Part shown: one piece after another, positions 1 through 7,240 of the stretch | How the letters are laid out: each line of letters begins with the position of its first letter | Numbering within the stretch: the first letter of the stretch is position 1 | Virus record (IMG/VR): IMGVR_UViG_3300038701_001536 | Location: 1-36,729 of that record | Origin: a virus | Direction: 5' to 3' (one strand) | Length of the DNA: 36,729 nucleotides | Program-made: the position numbers and the translations under genes | The notes under the pieces: model-generated | What the model was told of the DNA's origin: nothing | Databases searched by the model: none | What the model saw: only the letters and a program-made list of their open reading frames with translations

Positions 1-2
1 GG

Positions 3-1892
3 ATAGGAAGAAGATGGACTACACCAGCAAGTGGATTTCACGGAAAAATTGGAGAAGTTATGATTCATGATAGAGTTCTAACAGCTGCAGAAAGGGAATA
101 CATTTGGACTTCAGGACAAGGACAGCAAGCACAACAATATCCAGGAACTAATAACATCGGTTCTCTTACTGATATCGCAGCTATATATAATATGGAAGAT
201 AATGTTACAGACTCATCTCCTATGTTAAATAATGGCACAGCAACGGATATAACATATGCAGCAGGTAAGGTAGGACAAGCAGGGGTATTTAATGGCACAA
301 GTTCAAATATTTTAGTTCCTTCAGTTTGGGATAGTGGAGCAGACCCGGTTTTTGATACTTCAGTTGCTTTTTGGTCAAGAAGAGATTCTACAACAGGAAC
401 AGAAAGAATATTTTCATATGATTCAGATGGAAGGTATTTTCGTATTGAGTTTGATGATCTTACACAAATACAAGTTCACTGGACAGATGGAGTAGGCGCT
501 CAGGTTATGACTTATGCAATAGACCCTTCTACATACGCTTTCTACGAGGTAAGAGTAGTTGATAATGGAACTTGTGAGATAAGGGTTAATAATGTACAAG
601 TAGCAACTCAAGCCTCTACAACAGTTCAAGCCCTTCTTGATGATGGTATACGTATTGGATCAAATAGAAATGGTGATGCTAGTTGGTTTGAGGGGCAGAT
701 TGATCAGTTTGTAATAAAACAAGGTCAATTTACCACAGATGAAAGAACTACAATGTATAATGCAGGAGCAGGAGGAACTTTGCCAGGATATACAAATTCA
801 ATAATACCGAAAGTATATAAAACAGCAGGGACAGCAGATGCAGGAGTTCATACATGGACTGGATTTCAAGAAACAGCCTCAAATGGAAGTATTGGATATA
901 GGTTAAGTGATGACGGATCTACTTGGAAGCATTGGGATGGAGCAGATTGGATAGTAGGATCAAGTACAAATAGTGTTTCAACTGTTAATGCTAATATAGT
1001 AAACTTTGATGCTAGTGCTAAAATAATATATGCAGAAGCTAATTTTGTTGGTACAGGATCTCAGAAAACAGCTATAGATCAAAATATAGTAGTATTTAAT
1101 ACAAACCCAACGGTTAGCGCAGGTGCAGATAAAGGTACTTCAGGTAATATAAAAGATGATCAAAGTTACCAGCCATTCTCAGATGGATCAGTTACTGATA
1201 CTGAGAACAATATAAATTTAGTTGAATATACAATAGACGGCGGAGGAAGAATAGAAATACCATTAGGAATATTTGCTACATATACAGATGCATTACAGGC
1301 AGTTACATTATTCGGGGGGACTACAGGAATTGGAACACATGCTTTCGTTCTATACGCTACAGATACAAACGGAGCAGAATCTAGTGATGTATGTAATGTT
1401 ACTATTGCAAGAAGCTCAGTGACAGTTAAAGACTTTACACAAGAAGCTCTTGATCAACTAGCGCCAGTCATATCAGCTTCAGTATGGGGGATACAACAAG
1501 CTCCATATCTTACACAAAATGGTACATTTGGACAATATGCTGATTACAGAATTTCACGTATTGCTAACATTGGTGGTACATTTACAAAGGTGTCTCAGAA
1601 AGTAGAAGAAACTATTAATAAGAAGTTTAATGATAGCAAAGACATGTTCAAGCTAGATCATAAAGCATTAGAAACAGCATTAAGCAAAAAGACACCATCG
1701 GCAGCAGGTATGGATGATGTAATGACTGGTATTGCTCAGCTAATCAATAATAATAAGAATGTAACAGATTTTGCAATAGATTCAGCTCGTAAAGAGAAAT
1801 CACAAAGAATTAAAGGAAAAAGAGACATAGCGAAGAACTTAACATTGAAAAGAAAAAAGAAAATAGCTAAGAAACTTTTAAATTCTAAATAA
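3..1892 (+). CDS. LamG-domain tail fibre, C-terminal part (gene begins at 35983)
   Basis: The reading frame is open from base 3. The gene starts at 35983 and crosses the contig junction, giving a protein of about 836 residues. This part holds the end of a first LamG/concanavalin-like jelly roll, then a second LamG-like domain (about residues 265-480 of the full protein; Met-Glu-Asp start, G.FNG.. strand, WF.G.ID.F end), a beta-rich Ig-like stretch (TVSAGAD region) and a lysine-rich helical C-terminus ending KRKKKIAKKLLNSK. LamG folds usually bind glycans, so a receptor-binding or host-attachment role is inferred. It lies directly upstream of the lysis genes, a common place for fibre genes. 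The exact attachment domain and trimerisation are not visible. Confidence 0.8.
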   Translation: MGRRWTTPASGFHGKIGEVMIHDRVLTAAEREYIWTSGQGQQAQQYPGTNNIGSLTDIAAIYNMEDNVTDSSPMLNNGTATDITYAAGKVGQAGVFNGTSSNILVPSVWDSGADPVFDTSVAFWSRRDSTTGTERIFSYDSDGRYFRIEFDDLTQIQVHWTDGVGAQVMTYAIDPSTYAFYEVRVVDNGTCEIRVNNVQVATQASTTVQALLDDGIRIGSNRNGDASWFEGQIDQFVIKQGQFTTDERTTMYNAGAGGTLPGYTNSIIPKVYKTAGTADAGVHTWTGFQETASNGSIGYRLSDDGSTWKHWDGADWIVGSSTNSVSTVNANIVNFDASAKIIYAEANFVGTGSQKTAIDQNIVVFNTNPTVSAGADKGTSGNIKDDQSYQPFSDGSVTDTENNINLVEYTIDGGGRIEIPLGIFATYTDALQAVTLFGGTTGIGTHAFVLYATDTNGAESSDVCNVTIARSSVTVKDFTQEALDQLAPVISASVWGIQQAPYLTQNGTFGQYADYRISRIANIGGTFTKVSQKVEETINKKFNDSKDMFKLDHKALETALSKKTPSAAGMDDVMTGIAQLINNNKNVTDFAIDSARKEKSQRIKGKRDIAKNLTLKRKKKIAKKLLNSK

Positions 1893-1898
1893 TATTAC

Positions 1899-2534
1899 AT
1901 GAATATCGAACAATCAATTAATAATGAAAATAACCCTATACGAGATTTAAAAGATATACAATCAATAATATTACATCACACAGGAAGTAATGCAAGCGAT
2001 GAGGCAAATAAAAATTACTTAAACAGAACAGATTATATATCAGCGCATTATATGGTTGGAAAAGATGGCAAAGTATATCAACTGATGGATGATGATCTTA
2101 TTGCATATCATGCAGGGGTAAGTTCATATAAAGGACTAAATACAAAAGGAAACAGTCTTAACTGGAACACTCTTGGCATTGAGGTGAATAGTAATGGAAC
2201 AGATTTTACAGATGATCAACGCAAGGCGACAAAAGAACTTGTAGAATATCTTGCTGTGAAGTATAATATACCTAGAGAATTAATCCTGGCACATAAACAT
2301 ATTGCACCTGATAGAAAGTGGGATATAGGAGAAAACTTTCATAAAGGAATGTCTTGGAACTTTTGGCTAGGAACTCTTGATTTATCCGATAAAAAAAATA
2401 CTATGACACCTGAACAAGAAAAACTATGTGAAACAGCTATTTTAGCACTAGGAAATATGCACAACTTCGGAACAGATGATATGAAAAAGACTGCTCATGA
2501 GTGCGCAAATAAAGTAAGAGAACTTAAATCTTAA
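1899..2534 (+). CDS. N-acetylmuramoyl-L-alanine amidase (endolysin)
   Basis: This 211-residue protein belongs to the Amidase_2/T7 lysozyme-like family, which cuts the amide bond between MurNAc and the stem peptide. ILHHTG (His26/27) and AHKHIAPDRKWDIG (His132 or His134, Asp142) match the zinc-ligand pattern, and IAYHAG and LGIEVN are further family motifs. About 55 C-terminal residues after NFW form a helical extension that may bind the wall. There is no signal peptide, so export must depend on the holin 10 bp downstream. No Shine-Dalgarno precedes the ATG. It is the main endolysin candidate. Confidence 0.92.
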   Translation: MNIEQSINNENNPIRDLKDIQSIILHHTGSNASDEANKNYLNRTDYISAHYMVGKDGKVYQLMDDDLIAYHAGVSSYKGLNTKGNSLNWNTLGIEVNSNGTDFTDDQRKATKELVEYLAVKYNIPRELILAHKHIAPDRKWDIGENFHKGMSWNFWLGTLDLSDKKNTMTPEQEKLCETAILALGNMHNFGTDDMKKTAHECANKVRELKS

Positions 2535-2544
2535 TTATAATAAT

Positions 2545-2727
2545 ATGAAACAACTAAAAGGTAAAAAAACATTCATAGGAATTGCAGTATTAGCTATTCC
2601 ATTTGCTATTAAAGCTTTCTTCGATATAGAAGTAGCAGAGGGAGAAGTTCAGTCTATAATTGATCAGTCTTTAGTAGTTATTGGATCAGTTATGGCTATT
2701 TATGGAAGGATGGATGCCAGTAAATAA
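2545..2727 (+). CDS. holin
   Basis: A 60-residue protein with a basic N-terminus (MKQLKGKK), a hydrophobic segment at about 9-26 and a second at about 42-57, ending in a short polar tail. Size, two membrane segments and position directly after the amidase support a holin, which would permeabilise the inner membrane and release the endolysin. No recognisable antiholin start is seen. The next frame starts inside its 3' end. Confidence 0.75.
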   Translation: MKQLKGKKTFIGIAVLAIPFAIKAFFDIEVAEGEVQSIIDQSLVVIGSVMAIYGRMDASK

Positions 2728-2908
2728 AAAAGAGCTATTTCAAGATGCTTTTGATGAATGGGATAATAAACAAAGAGAACTTCTTAGTGAATTATACACT
2801 GAAAAAGATGAAGATAAAAAGCTTCTCATAGAAGAGAGGCTTTTAGACTTAAAAGAGGATTATAAAAGAATGATTAATAGAGTTATTAACTTTTCTTCCG
2901 ACGAGTAA
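2714..2908 (+). CDS. small helical protein after the holin
   Basis: I prefer the ATG at 2714 (MPVNKKELFQ, 64 residues), which overlaps the holin end by 14 bases, to the upstream ATG at 2681, which would lie deeper in the holin gene. The product is highly charged and helical (repeated E/K/D with heptad-like leucines), with no membrane segment and no lipobox, so it is not a clear spanin. It ends convergently, overlapping the 3' end of the minus-strand gene at 2886-3083. Function unknown; a lysis accessory role is only inferred from position. Confidence 0.55.
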   Translation: MPVNKKELFQDAFDEWDNKQRELLSELYTEKDEDKKLLIEERLLDLKEDYKRMINRVINFSSDE

Positions 2909-3083
2909 CTTTTATGTTACGCGGTTTTACTTTAATAGCAACTTTAACTCGTTTTGGTTTTACCTTAACGATTTTTTTTGCATTTTTAATCTGTTCTTTT
3001 GTAGCTCGTTTTGGTCTAATAACTTTTACTCCTTTTTTAGGTTTTCCAGTAGATCTATCTATTCTAAATCCTATTGTTGCCAT
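2886..3083 (-). CDS. very basic small protein
   Basis: A 65-residue protein dominated by Lys, Arg and Val, with repeating V-K/K-V pairs (KIVKVKPKRVKVAIKVKP) and an RRKKS end. There are no acidic clusters after the first 40 residues and no membrane segment. The composition suggests nucleic-acid binding or DNA condensation, but no family is recognised. It is the last gene of the leftward strand and overlaps the convergent plus-strand gene by 23 bases. Confidence 0.6.
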   Translation of the reverse strand: MATIGFRIDRSTGKPKKGVKVIRPKRATKEQIKNAKKIVKVKPKRVKVAIKVKPRNIKVTRRKKS

Positions 3084-3089
3084 ATTATA

Positions 3090-3521
3090 TTAATTAAGTA
3101 ATTCAGGGTCAAGTATAATACTAATTTCAACGAAATTCAATGTGTAAATATATGTTATCAGTATTGAAACTATAATAACTGCAAGAGATATCATCAAATA
3201 CATAGCAGATTTAGCCTTATATTCGTTTCTAAGCAACCTTTCAATATTATTGGTCTCTAACATCATAATAAGACTATTCTTGTCGTCTGAGAGAAAGTTT
3301 TTATTAACAAATACTTTGCCATTCTTTCTCATGACAGGTTTTGGTAGAATGTTCTTAACTTTAGTAAGGTCTTGATCAAGATACTGATAAAAATCATCCT
3401 CATCAATTTTTTCTAATAGGTCAAGTTCACTAATGGAAATAAAGTCTCCTTCGTCTGTTCCATGCTCCTCAATAGTGTTAAGGATTCTTTGTGGTTTGTT
3501 TAAGTTTTTCATTTCCTGCAT
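3090..3521 (-). CDS. tail-anchored membrane protein, unknown
   Basis: A 143-residue protein (starting MQEMKN; the second Met four codons on is equally possible). Residues 1-105 are soluble and acidic, and residues about 110-131 form one hydrophobic helix (MYLMISLAVIIVSILITYIY) near the C-terminus, followed by a short tail. This is the layout of a membrane-anchored cytoplasmic protein. Its start overlaps the 3' end of the small gene at 3478-3642, which suggests translational coupling. No family recognised. Confidence 0.6.
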   Translation of the reverse strand: MQEMKNLNKPQRILNTIEEHGTDEGDFISISELDLLEKIDEDDFYQYLDQDLTKVKNILPKPVMRKNGKVFVNKNFLSDDKNSLIMMLETNNIERLLRNEYKAKSAMYLMISLAVIIVSILITYIYTLNFVEISIILDPELLN

Positions 3522-3642
3522 TTTTAAATAATAATTCTAATTTAATCATCTCCATTACTTTTGAAAGTTTTATTTTTTTATTTGTAGCCGTTTTAATAGA
3601 CTTGCCGATTTGTATATATTTTTGTAGCAGATTAGTTTTCAT
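3478..3642 (-). CDS. small basic protein overlapping two neighbours
   Basis: A 54-codon frame, MKTNLLQKYIQIGKSIKTAT at the start. It begins within the last codons of the 3632-3880 gene and runs 44 bases into the start of the next gene. Lys-rich and helical. The chained overlaps are typical of this operon and are the main reason to call it. Function unknown. Confidence 0.45.
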   Translation of the reverse strand: MKTNLLQKYIQIGKSIKTATNKKIKLSKVMEMIKLELLFKNAGNEKLKQTTKNP

Positions 3643-3880
3643 AGTTATCATCATTAATGATTCTAAAGTCTATCCCAGAAGCGACTTGTGTTTGTAAATC
3701 AATAATCCTGCACCTGATAGATATCATTTGTTTTTTAAGAAGAAGTCCACTTGTTGTTCCTTCTATACAAGAGTGGGATAAAGCAAGTGCTTGATACTTA
3801 TCAATAAGGTCAAAAACTTTTTTCTTTTTGCATTCCACCTCTTCTTTTGATAGATAGATTGGCTCTGTTAAAATATTCAT
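3632..3880 (-). CDS. hypothetical protein
   Basis: An 82-residue helical protein with an amphipathic first half (KEEVECKKKKVFDLIDKYQAL) and two Cys residues. It overlaps the next start by 11 bases. A promoter-like pair (TTGCTA, 18 bp, perfect TATAAT) lies upstream at 3903-3932, so it may open the last leftward transcription unit. No family recognised. Confidence 0.6.
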   Translation of the reverse strand: MNILTEPIYLSKEEVECKKKKVFDLIDKYQALALSHSCIEGTTSGLLLKKQMISIRCRIIDLQTQVASGIDFRIINDDNYEN

Positions 3881-3902
3881 TGCATTTAGGTTAAATTATA
3901 CA

Positions 3903-3932
3903 ATTATAACTTAACATACACAGTCCTAGCAA
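3903..3932 (-). promoter_or_regulatory. possible sigma70-type promoter
   Basis: On the minus strand TTGCTA (3932-3927), an 18-bp spacer and TATAAT (3908-3903) lie just ahead of the gene starting at 3880. The -10 is perfect, the -35 matches four of six. Weaker than the TTGACA promoters elsewhere in the window. Confidence 0.4.
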
Positions 3933-3939
3933 AACCTAA

Positions 3940-4128
3940 CTAAATCACATATTCCATTAAAAGAAGTTTTATTTCTCCTTTATAATCATCAGCAATGGCT
4001 GAAATTAACATTGTCTCAATCTCTATAGTAGAATTTGTTTCATATTTTTCTTTAAATATAAGGATGTTATCTCCTTCTTTATCCTCTGTATGGATTTCAT
4101 ACTCTACTTTCATATTCTTACTTTTCAT
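3940..4128 (-). CDS. hypothetical protein
   Basis: A 62-residue acidic protein with alternating beta-like stretches (MKVEYEIHTEDKEGDNILIF). It resembles the 5020-5214 and 5385-5597 products in layout: a short beta hairpin containing a D/E-G-D/N turn, then a helix. They may be diverged paralogs; this is a visual impression only. Function unknown. Confidence 0.55.
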   Translation of the reverse strand: MKSKNMKVEYEIHTEDKEGDNILIFKEKYETNSTIEIETMLISAIADDYKGEIKLLLMEYVI

Positions 4129-4129
4129 A

Positions 4130-4375
4130 TTATTTATTATTAAATAGTTGTGGTGAATTTTCCATATTTCCTATCACTTCCATGCTATATCCTTCTATCT
4201 TCCTTTCTTCTCCATCCTGCATTTTTATATATTTACCTACTAAGAAGCCTTTTAAACGTTCATTAACATCATTATATAAACCTTCTTCTATCTTTCCTAT
4301 AAGATGATCTCCAAACTCTGTTTCTATAGTAACTATATCGCCAATACTTATTTCTATTCCTGTTTTATCCTTCAT
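4130..4375 (-). CDS. small SH3-like (YopX-like motif) protein
   Basis: An 81-residue protein whose N-terminal K-T-G-I-E-I-S-I-G-D-I-V segment matches the K-N-G-x-E-I-x-x-G-D-I motif of YopX proteins, including the one at 11583-11945 here. The rest alternates beta strands, consistent with a small SH3-like barrel. It lacks the N-terminal half of YopX. Function of the family is unknown; many phages carry them. Confidence 0.55.
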   Translation of the reverse strand: MKDKTGIEISIGDIVTIETEFGDHLIGKIEEGLYNDVNERLKGFLVGKYIKMQDGEERKIEGYSMEVIGNMENSPQLFNNK

Positions 4376-4384
4376 TATTTTTTA

Positions 4385-4591
4385 TTAGTAAGTAAAATTA
4401 GGATTTTCTTCTTCAAACTTATCATTTGCTATTACTCTTTCTGATATTTGCTGCTTAATAATATCAATACTACGTTGTATTACTAACTGTGCTTCATATG
4501 TCAAAGCTTGTTTTTTCTTTAATTCTAGGTCAATCTGATATGACAGCAAATTCTTTGTAGAATTATTATTTGAATTATTTCCGTTGATCAT
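4385..4591 (-). CDS. hypothetical protein
   Basis: A 68-residue helical protein with an Asn-rich N-terminus (MINGNNSNNNSTKN) and one long amphipathic helix. Its start lies 17 bases inside the upstream gene. No family recognised. Confidence 0.5.
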   Translation of the reverse strand: MINGNNSNNNSTKNLLSYQIDLELKKKQALTYEAQLVIQRSIDIIKQQISERVIANDKFEEENPNFTY

Positions 4592-4832
4592 ATATTAATG
4601 GTGTTATTAAATTATAAATGTCACATAAAAGTTCTTCTTGCGTTCCTGCTTCACGACTCATGTATTCTCTATAAGCTTTCCCATCAGGGAATTTTCCAGG
4701 AGATTGACTTCTTCTTAAAGATGCAACCGATCTTTTTAATAGAGATGTTATCTTCTCTTCAAATTCGTCTGTCATAATGAGGACAGTTTTATCTACTTTA
4801 TCAACAGGCTCTTGTATTGGTGGGTTTTCCAT
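4575..4832 (-). CDS. hypothetical protein
   Basis: An 85-residue soluble protein: a proline-rich acidic N-terminus (MENPPIQEPVDK), then helices with an Arg-rich segment (LLKRSVASLRRSQSPG). No membrane segment. It sits in a tight string of small leftward genes. No family recognised. Confidence 0.55.
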   Translation of the reverse strand: MENPPIQEPVDKVDKTVLIMTDEFEEKITSLLKRSVASLRRSQSPGKFPDGKAYREYMSREAGTQEELLCDIYNLITPLIYDQRK

Positions 4833-4834
4833 AT

Positions 4835-5014
4835 TTAATAATTAATTAATGGGTGTTTAATAATCTTACAGTTATCATCTTCCAGCTTCTTAATAGCTCT
4901 TCTAACATCTTCTCTATAGTTATTTGTATCAGTATCTACAAAGTCGACTTTCTCCTTCTCTCCGTATTTATGAGAGATTATTAGTAATTGTAATGAGTCT
5001 TTAAGTTCAGGCAT
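4835..5014 (-). CDS. small hypothetical protein
   Basis: A 59-residue frame starting MPELKDSLQLLIISHKYG, too short for many gene callers, fitting between its neighbours with only a few bases on each side. It has mixed charge, and a DTDTNNYREDVRRAIKKLE stretch looks helical. Supported by fit and lack of a competing frame; function unknown. Confidence 0.5.
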   Translation of the reverse strand: MPELKDSLQLLIISHKYGEKEKVDFVDTDTNNYREDVRRAIKKLEDDNCKIIKHPLINY

Positions 5015-5019
5015 ATATT

Positions 5020-5214
5020 TTAATTAATTTCTAAAACCCTAAGTTGCTTTATTGATATCTGAGTTACTCCCATCTGTTGAGCAATATCTATAGCTGCTTC
5101 TTCTAGCTCCTCAGTGCTTAGTTTATGATAATCCTGGGTCATTCCTTCCATAAGAATTGTATTGCCGTCTTCATCTTTTGTTTCGTATTGAAATACGCAT
5201 GGTGTTTTAATCAT
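5020..5214 (-). CDS. hypothetical protein
   Basis: A 64-residue acidic protein: a beta-hairpin-like N-terminus (FQYETKDEDGNTILMEG), then a helix (STEELEEAAIDIAQQMG) and a final strand. The start ATG overlaps the TGA stop of the upstream gene (ATGA), showing translational coupling. Function unknown. Confidence 0.6.
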   Translation of the reverse strand: MIKTPCVFQYETKDEDGNTILMEGMTQDYHKLSTEELEEAAIDIAQQMGVTQISIKQLRVLEIN

Positions 5215-5381
5215 AATTTTTCAATATTAATATCTTGTAAAGTTACTGCACATCTATCCATTATCTCTTCCAATACCTTATCTAAATCCTCATGCTCATA
5301 CACTATATGTCGTGCAAGTTGTTTTTCTCCTTCTCCTGCCGATAGGTCTACTGTTAATAGATGGGATTCTATTGACTCCAT
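5211..5381 (-). CDS. small acidic protein, ATGA-coupled
   Basis: A 56-residue frame starting MESIESHLLTVDLSAGEGEK and ending in TGA, which overlaps the next ATG by four bases. The neat overlap and continuous packing support it as a real gene. Acidic and helical. Function unknown. Confidence 0.55.
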   Translation of the reverse strand: MESIESHLLTVDLSAGEGEKQLARHIVYEHEDLDKVLEEIMDRCAVTLQDINIEKL

Positions 5382-5384
5382 AAT

Positions 5385-5597
5385 TTATTTATTAGTAAAT
5401 ATTCTGTCTCCACTCACGATCCTATTGTGTTCGTCCTGGATCATTATATCACGAACTGTCTTATTAATCTCCCTTATTAAGAATTTAATTCCAGTATGTA
5501 TAATAATTTCATTCTCCTCTCCATATTTATCACGATATACAATAGTATGTGATACTTTCATTTTATCTTCCCTTCTCTGCTTGTGTGATAGTTTCAT
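5385..5597 (-). CDS. hypothetical protein
   Basis: A 70-residue protein. The first Met and Met13 (MKVSHTIVYRDKYG) are both possible starts; the second gives a beta-hairpin-first protein like its neighbours at 3940 and 5020. Basic N-terminus, no membrane segment. Function unknown. Confidence 0.55.
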   Translation of the reverse strand: MKLSHKQRREDKMKVSHTIVYRDKYGEENEIIIHTGIKFLIREINKTVRDIMIQDEHNRIVSGDRIFTNK

Positions 5598-5599
5598 TA

Positions 5600-6007
5600 T
5601 TAAGAATTAAGTGATTGTTTTTCTGCTTTCAAATAAGAGATCCTTTGTTGTATTGATGATAGTATTCTGTTTACCTGCAATAATAGCATTTTAAGTCTTT
5701 TATATATATTTTCTGATACCATCATGTCATCTTTAAGTTTAATGTTGTCATAACGTGCTTTATTCTTCGCTGAGAGCGTCTTTTCCCCTTCTTGAGCGTA
5801 ATTATATTCTGAACTATTTAAAGCGTTGTCATAGGCATAAAATGAACTATTCTTGTTGTCTCTATAGTCTGAGCAGATCTCTGCTAGGTAATATGATCGA
5901 GTTGATAGTCTATCTTGTGCCCTTAGTAACCTTTCAATACTTAGATTATGAGAATCTTTCTCGTATTGATCAATTATTAGCTTGATGATTTCTAGTGTTT
6001 GCTTCAT
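5600..6007 (-). CDS. coiled-coil protein, unknown
   Basis: A 135-residue, almost wholly helical protein with charged heptads and several Tyr-rich patches (YDNALNSSEYNYAQ). No membrane segment or catalytic motif is seen. Its ATG overlaps the TGA stop of the lytic-transglycosylase frame (ATGA), so the two are probably translated in series. Confidence 0.6.
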   Translation of the reverse strand: MKQTLEIIKLIIDQYEKDSHNLSIERLLRAQDRLSTRSYYLAEICSDYRDNKNSSFYAYDNALNSSEYNYAQEGEKTLSAKNKARYDNIKLKDDMMVSENIYKRLKMLLLQVNRILSSIQQRISYLKAEKQSLNS

Positions 6008-6420
6008 TTATAAAATTTGATTAAGTTATCGACTCTACCTCTGAATTCGCTGTCTGTTTTATATCTATTTAGTCCATAAAATTTTGTTCCTCCTTTATAC
6101 ATATCATAACATGTTTCTACTTGCCACTTTGGATCATAGAATCCTTCCCATGTTGGCTTTGTATATCCTCCACATTTATCTGAATGAAATCCACAATGTA
6201 TCTGACATATTCCATATGAAGGCTCTCTTACTCCATCTTTAATATAATTACTCTGTCTCCTGGGGTCTATTGTTCCATTCTCTGCTACTAGCAATCGTAT
6301 AAAGTCTTTATCATTACTCAGATCATACGCATAACTCAATATCTCATTCTCTTTATCTCCTACTCCTTCTTTAGTGGCTGAATATTTAGTAGTCTTTATA
6401 GGCTCTACCTTCCTCTCACT
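6004..6420 (-). CDS. lytic transglycosylase-like domain, -1 frame partner of 6405-6644
   Basis: The -1 frame is open from the slip point (base 6420) through an upstream segment (SERKVEPIKTTKYSATKEG) to a catalytic domain. In that domain AENG supplies the likely catalytic Glu, followed by PSYGICQIH (the G-L/I-x-Q-I motif of SLT/goose-lysozyme-like folds), then W-Q..C..Y..G. The only internal start is TTG at 6339. Read with the upstream frame through GGGTTTA, it gives a 213-residue enzyme with an N-terminal membrane or export segment. It would cleave murein glycan strands. The frame carries no separate ATG, which favours fusion over independent translation; a sequencing error cannot be excluded. 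Confidence 0.65.
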   Translation of the reverse strand, partial: SERKVEPIKTTKYSATKEGVGDKENEILSYAYDLSNDKDFIRLLVAENGTIDPRRQSNYIKDGVREPSYGICQIHCGFHSDKCGGYTKPTWEGFYDPKWQVETCYDMYKGGTKFYGLNRYKTDSEFRGRVDNLIKFYK

Positions 6421-6644
6421 AAACCCTCTCCTCTCAATAATTCATTAGTATACTCTGTATAGTCTTTAATCTCCTCTAGTAGTTGGATACATTGATTGGC
6501 GTTGTTCCAGTTGTTTGAGTTAGTCTCAATAGCTTTATGATAAGTATTTGTATCAGCACTTGCATAAGTTCCAACGGCTCCAATAAGCAAACCAATAATC
6601 ATAGCGGCAACAGTTGCCATAATAATTTCTTTTAAATCGTACAT
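6405..6644 (-). CDS. N-terminal anchor/export frame of the frameshifted lytic enzyme
   Basis: The zero frame codes for 79 residues: a Gly/Ala-rich hydrophobic segment (about residues 8-30, ending TYASA, which resembles a signal peptidase site), then a hydrophilic helical linker, ending RGEGLVRGR at a TAG. Weakly hydrophobic Gly/Ala segments are typical of signal-anchor-release endolysins. Eight codons before the stop is the heptamer GGGTTTA, and the -1 frame continues into the lytic domain. Without the shift it would be a free membrane peptide, possibly a regulator of the long form. Confidence 0.65.
   Translation of the reverse strand: MYDLKEIIMATVAAMIIGLLIGAVGTYASADTNTYHKAIETNSNNWNNANQCIQLLEEIKDYTEYTNELLRGEGLVRGR
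6420..6426 (-). promoter_or_regulatory. candidate -1 ribosomal frameshift heptamer GGGTTTA
   Basis: Zero-frame codons GAG GGT TTA GTG can slip to GGG TTT AGT. This is an exact X XXY YYZ heptamer, placed so that the -1 frame is precisely the lytic-domain frame. A purine-rich AGGAG-like tract lies just 5' of it, and a weak GGTAG/CTACT hairpin could form downstream. Confidence 0.6.
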
Positions 6645-6650
6645 AGTTTT

Positions 6651-6767
6651 TTAGTTAATTGATATAATAAATGTTCCAATAGCGAATGCAAATACGAACA
6701 TAATAAAGAATAGTATTCCATAGTCACGTTTATCAAGAGACTGAAACTCTCGTTTAATATTTTTCAT
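6651..6767 (-). CDS. single-span membrane peptide
   Basis: A 38-residue frame: a basic, polar N-terminus (MKNIKREFQSLDKRDYG), then one membrane helix (ILFFIMFVFAFAIGTFIISI) reaching the C-terminus. It fits tightly between neighbours and joins a run of four small membrane proteins at 6405-7240. Possibly a holin-like or regulatory partner of the adjacent lytic enzyme; not recognised. Confidence 0.55.
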   Translation of the reverse strand: MKNIKREFQSLDKRDYGILFFIMFVFAFAIGTFIISIN

Positions 6768-6768
6768 A

Positions 6769-7080
6769 TTAGCTAGTTAAAAAAATAAATATACAAGTTC
6801 CAAGAAACATTAGCGACATGAATAATGCAAAGTTTTTTGAGTTGCTTAGCTGCTTTATCATATCTTCTTTAAACTCTCGTGCTTTCTCAATAGTTTCTAG
6901 TCGCTCCTCTTCATATAAGTTAATAATATGCACAGAATCGTCTTGAATCATCTCAACTGTCTTTTCAAATGTTTTAATATCTTCTTTGTATTTTGCAATC
7001 TTCTCATCTCGATATTTAACCTTACTCTCTAGCGATTTGATCTTTTTCTTTGCTTTTTCTAGTAGTAGTGATTTTTCCAT
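6769..7080 (-). CDS. coiled-coil protein with C-terminal membrane anchor
   Basis: A 103-residue protein. Residues 1-80 form a strongly charged coiled coil (KAKKKIKSLESKVKYRDEK), and the last about 20 are hydrophobic (FALFMSLMFLGTCIFIFL), giving a tail-anchored protein with the coil in the cytoplasm. It lies one base from the next small membrane gene. No family recognised; a role with the neighbouring murein hydrolase or in superinfection exclusion is only inferred. Confidence 0.6.
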   Translation of the reverse strand: MEKSLLLEKAKKKIKSLESKVKYRDEKIAKYKEDIKTFEKTVEMIQDDSVHIINLYEEERLETIEKAREFKEDMIKQLSNSKNFALFMSLMFLGTCIFIFLTS

Positions 7081-7087
7081 AGTTTGT

Positions 7088-7240
7088 TTAAATTAAGTAA
7101 AAAATATATACAATCATTGCATGAGCTATCGTTGAACATAACAATCCAATATATTCTAAATGCGTGAGAACTTTATCAAGTATTAATTTCATTGATATAA
7201 CAAGTCCAATTATTGTTAGAACTAAGTGTATGTATATCAT
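7088..7240 (-). CDS. small two-span membrane protein
   Basis: A 50-residue frame with two hydrophobic segments (HLVLTIIGLVISMKLIL and IGLLCSTIAHAMIVYIFYLI) and a short charged link. Its ATG overlaps the TAA of the upstream gene by one base, which supports coupled translation. Size and topology are holin-like, but it is far from the amidase. Confidence 0.55.
   Translation of the reverse strand: MIYIHLVLTIIGLVISMKLILDKVLTHLEYIGLLCSTIAHAMIVYIFYLI

Noticed and set aside
2904-2920. GTAAC-TTTTAT-GTTAC hairpin at the convergent junction as terminator
   Set aside because: Only five AT-rich pairs and no T run directly after it on either strand.
5125-5610. Plus-strand 161-codon frame
   Set aside because: Antisense shadow of three coupled minus-strand genes.
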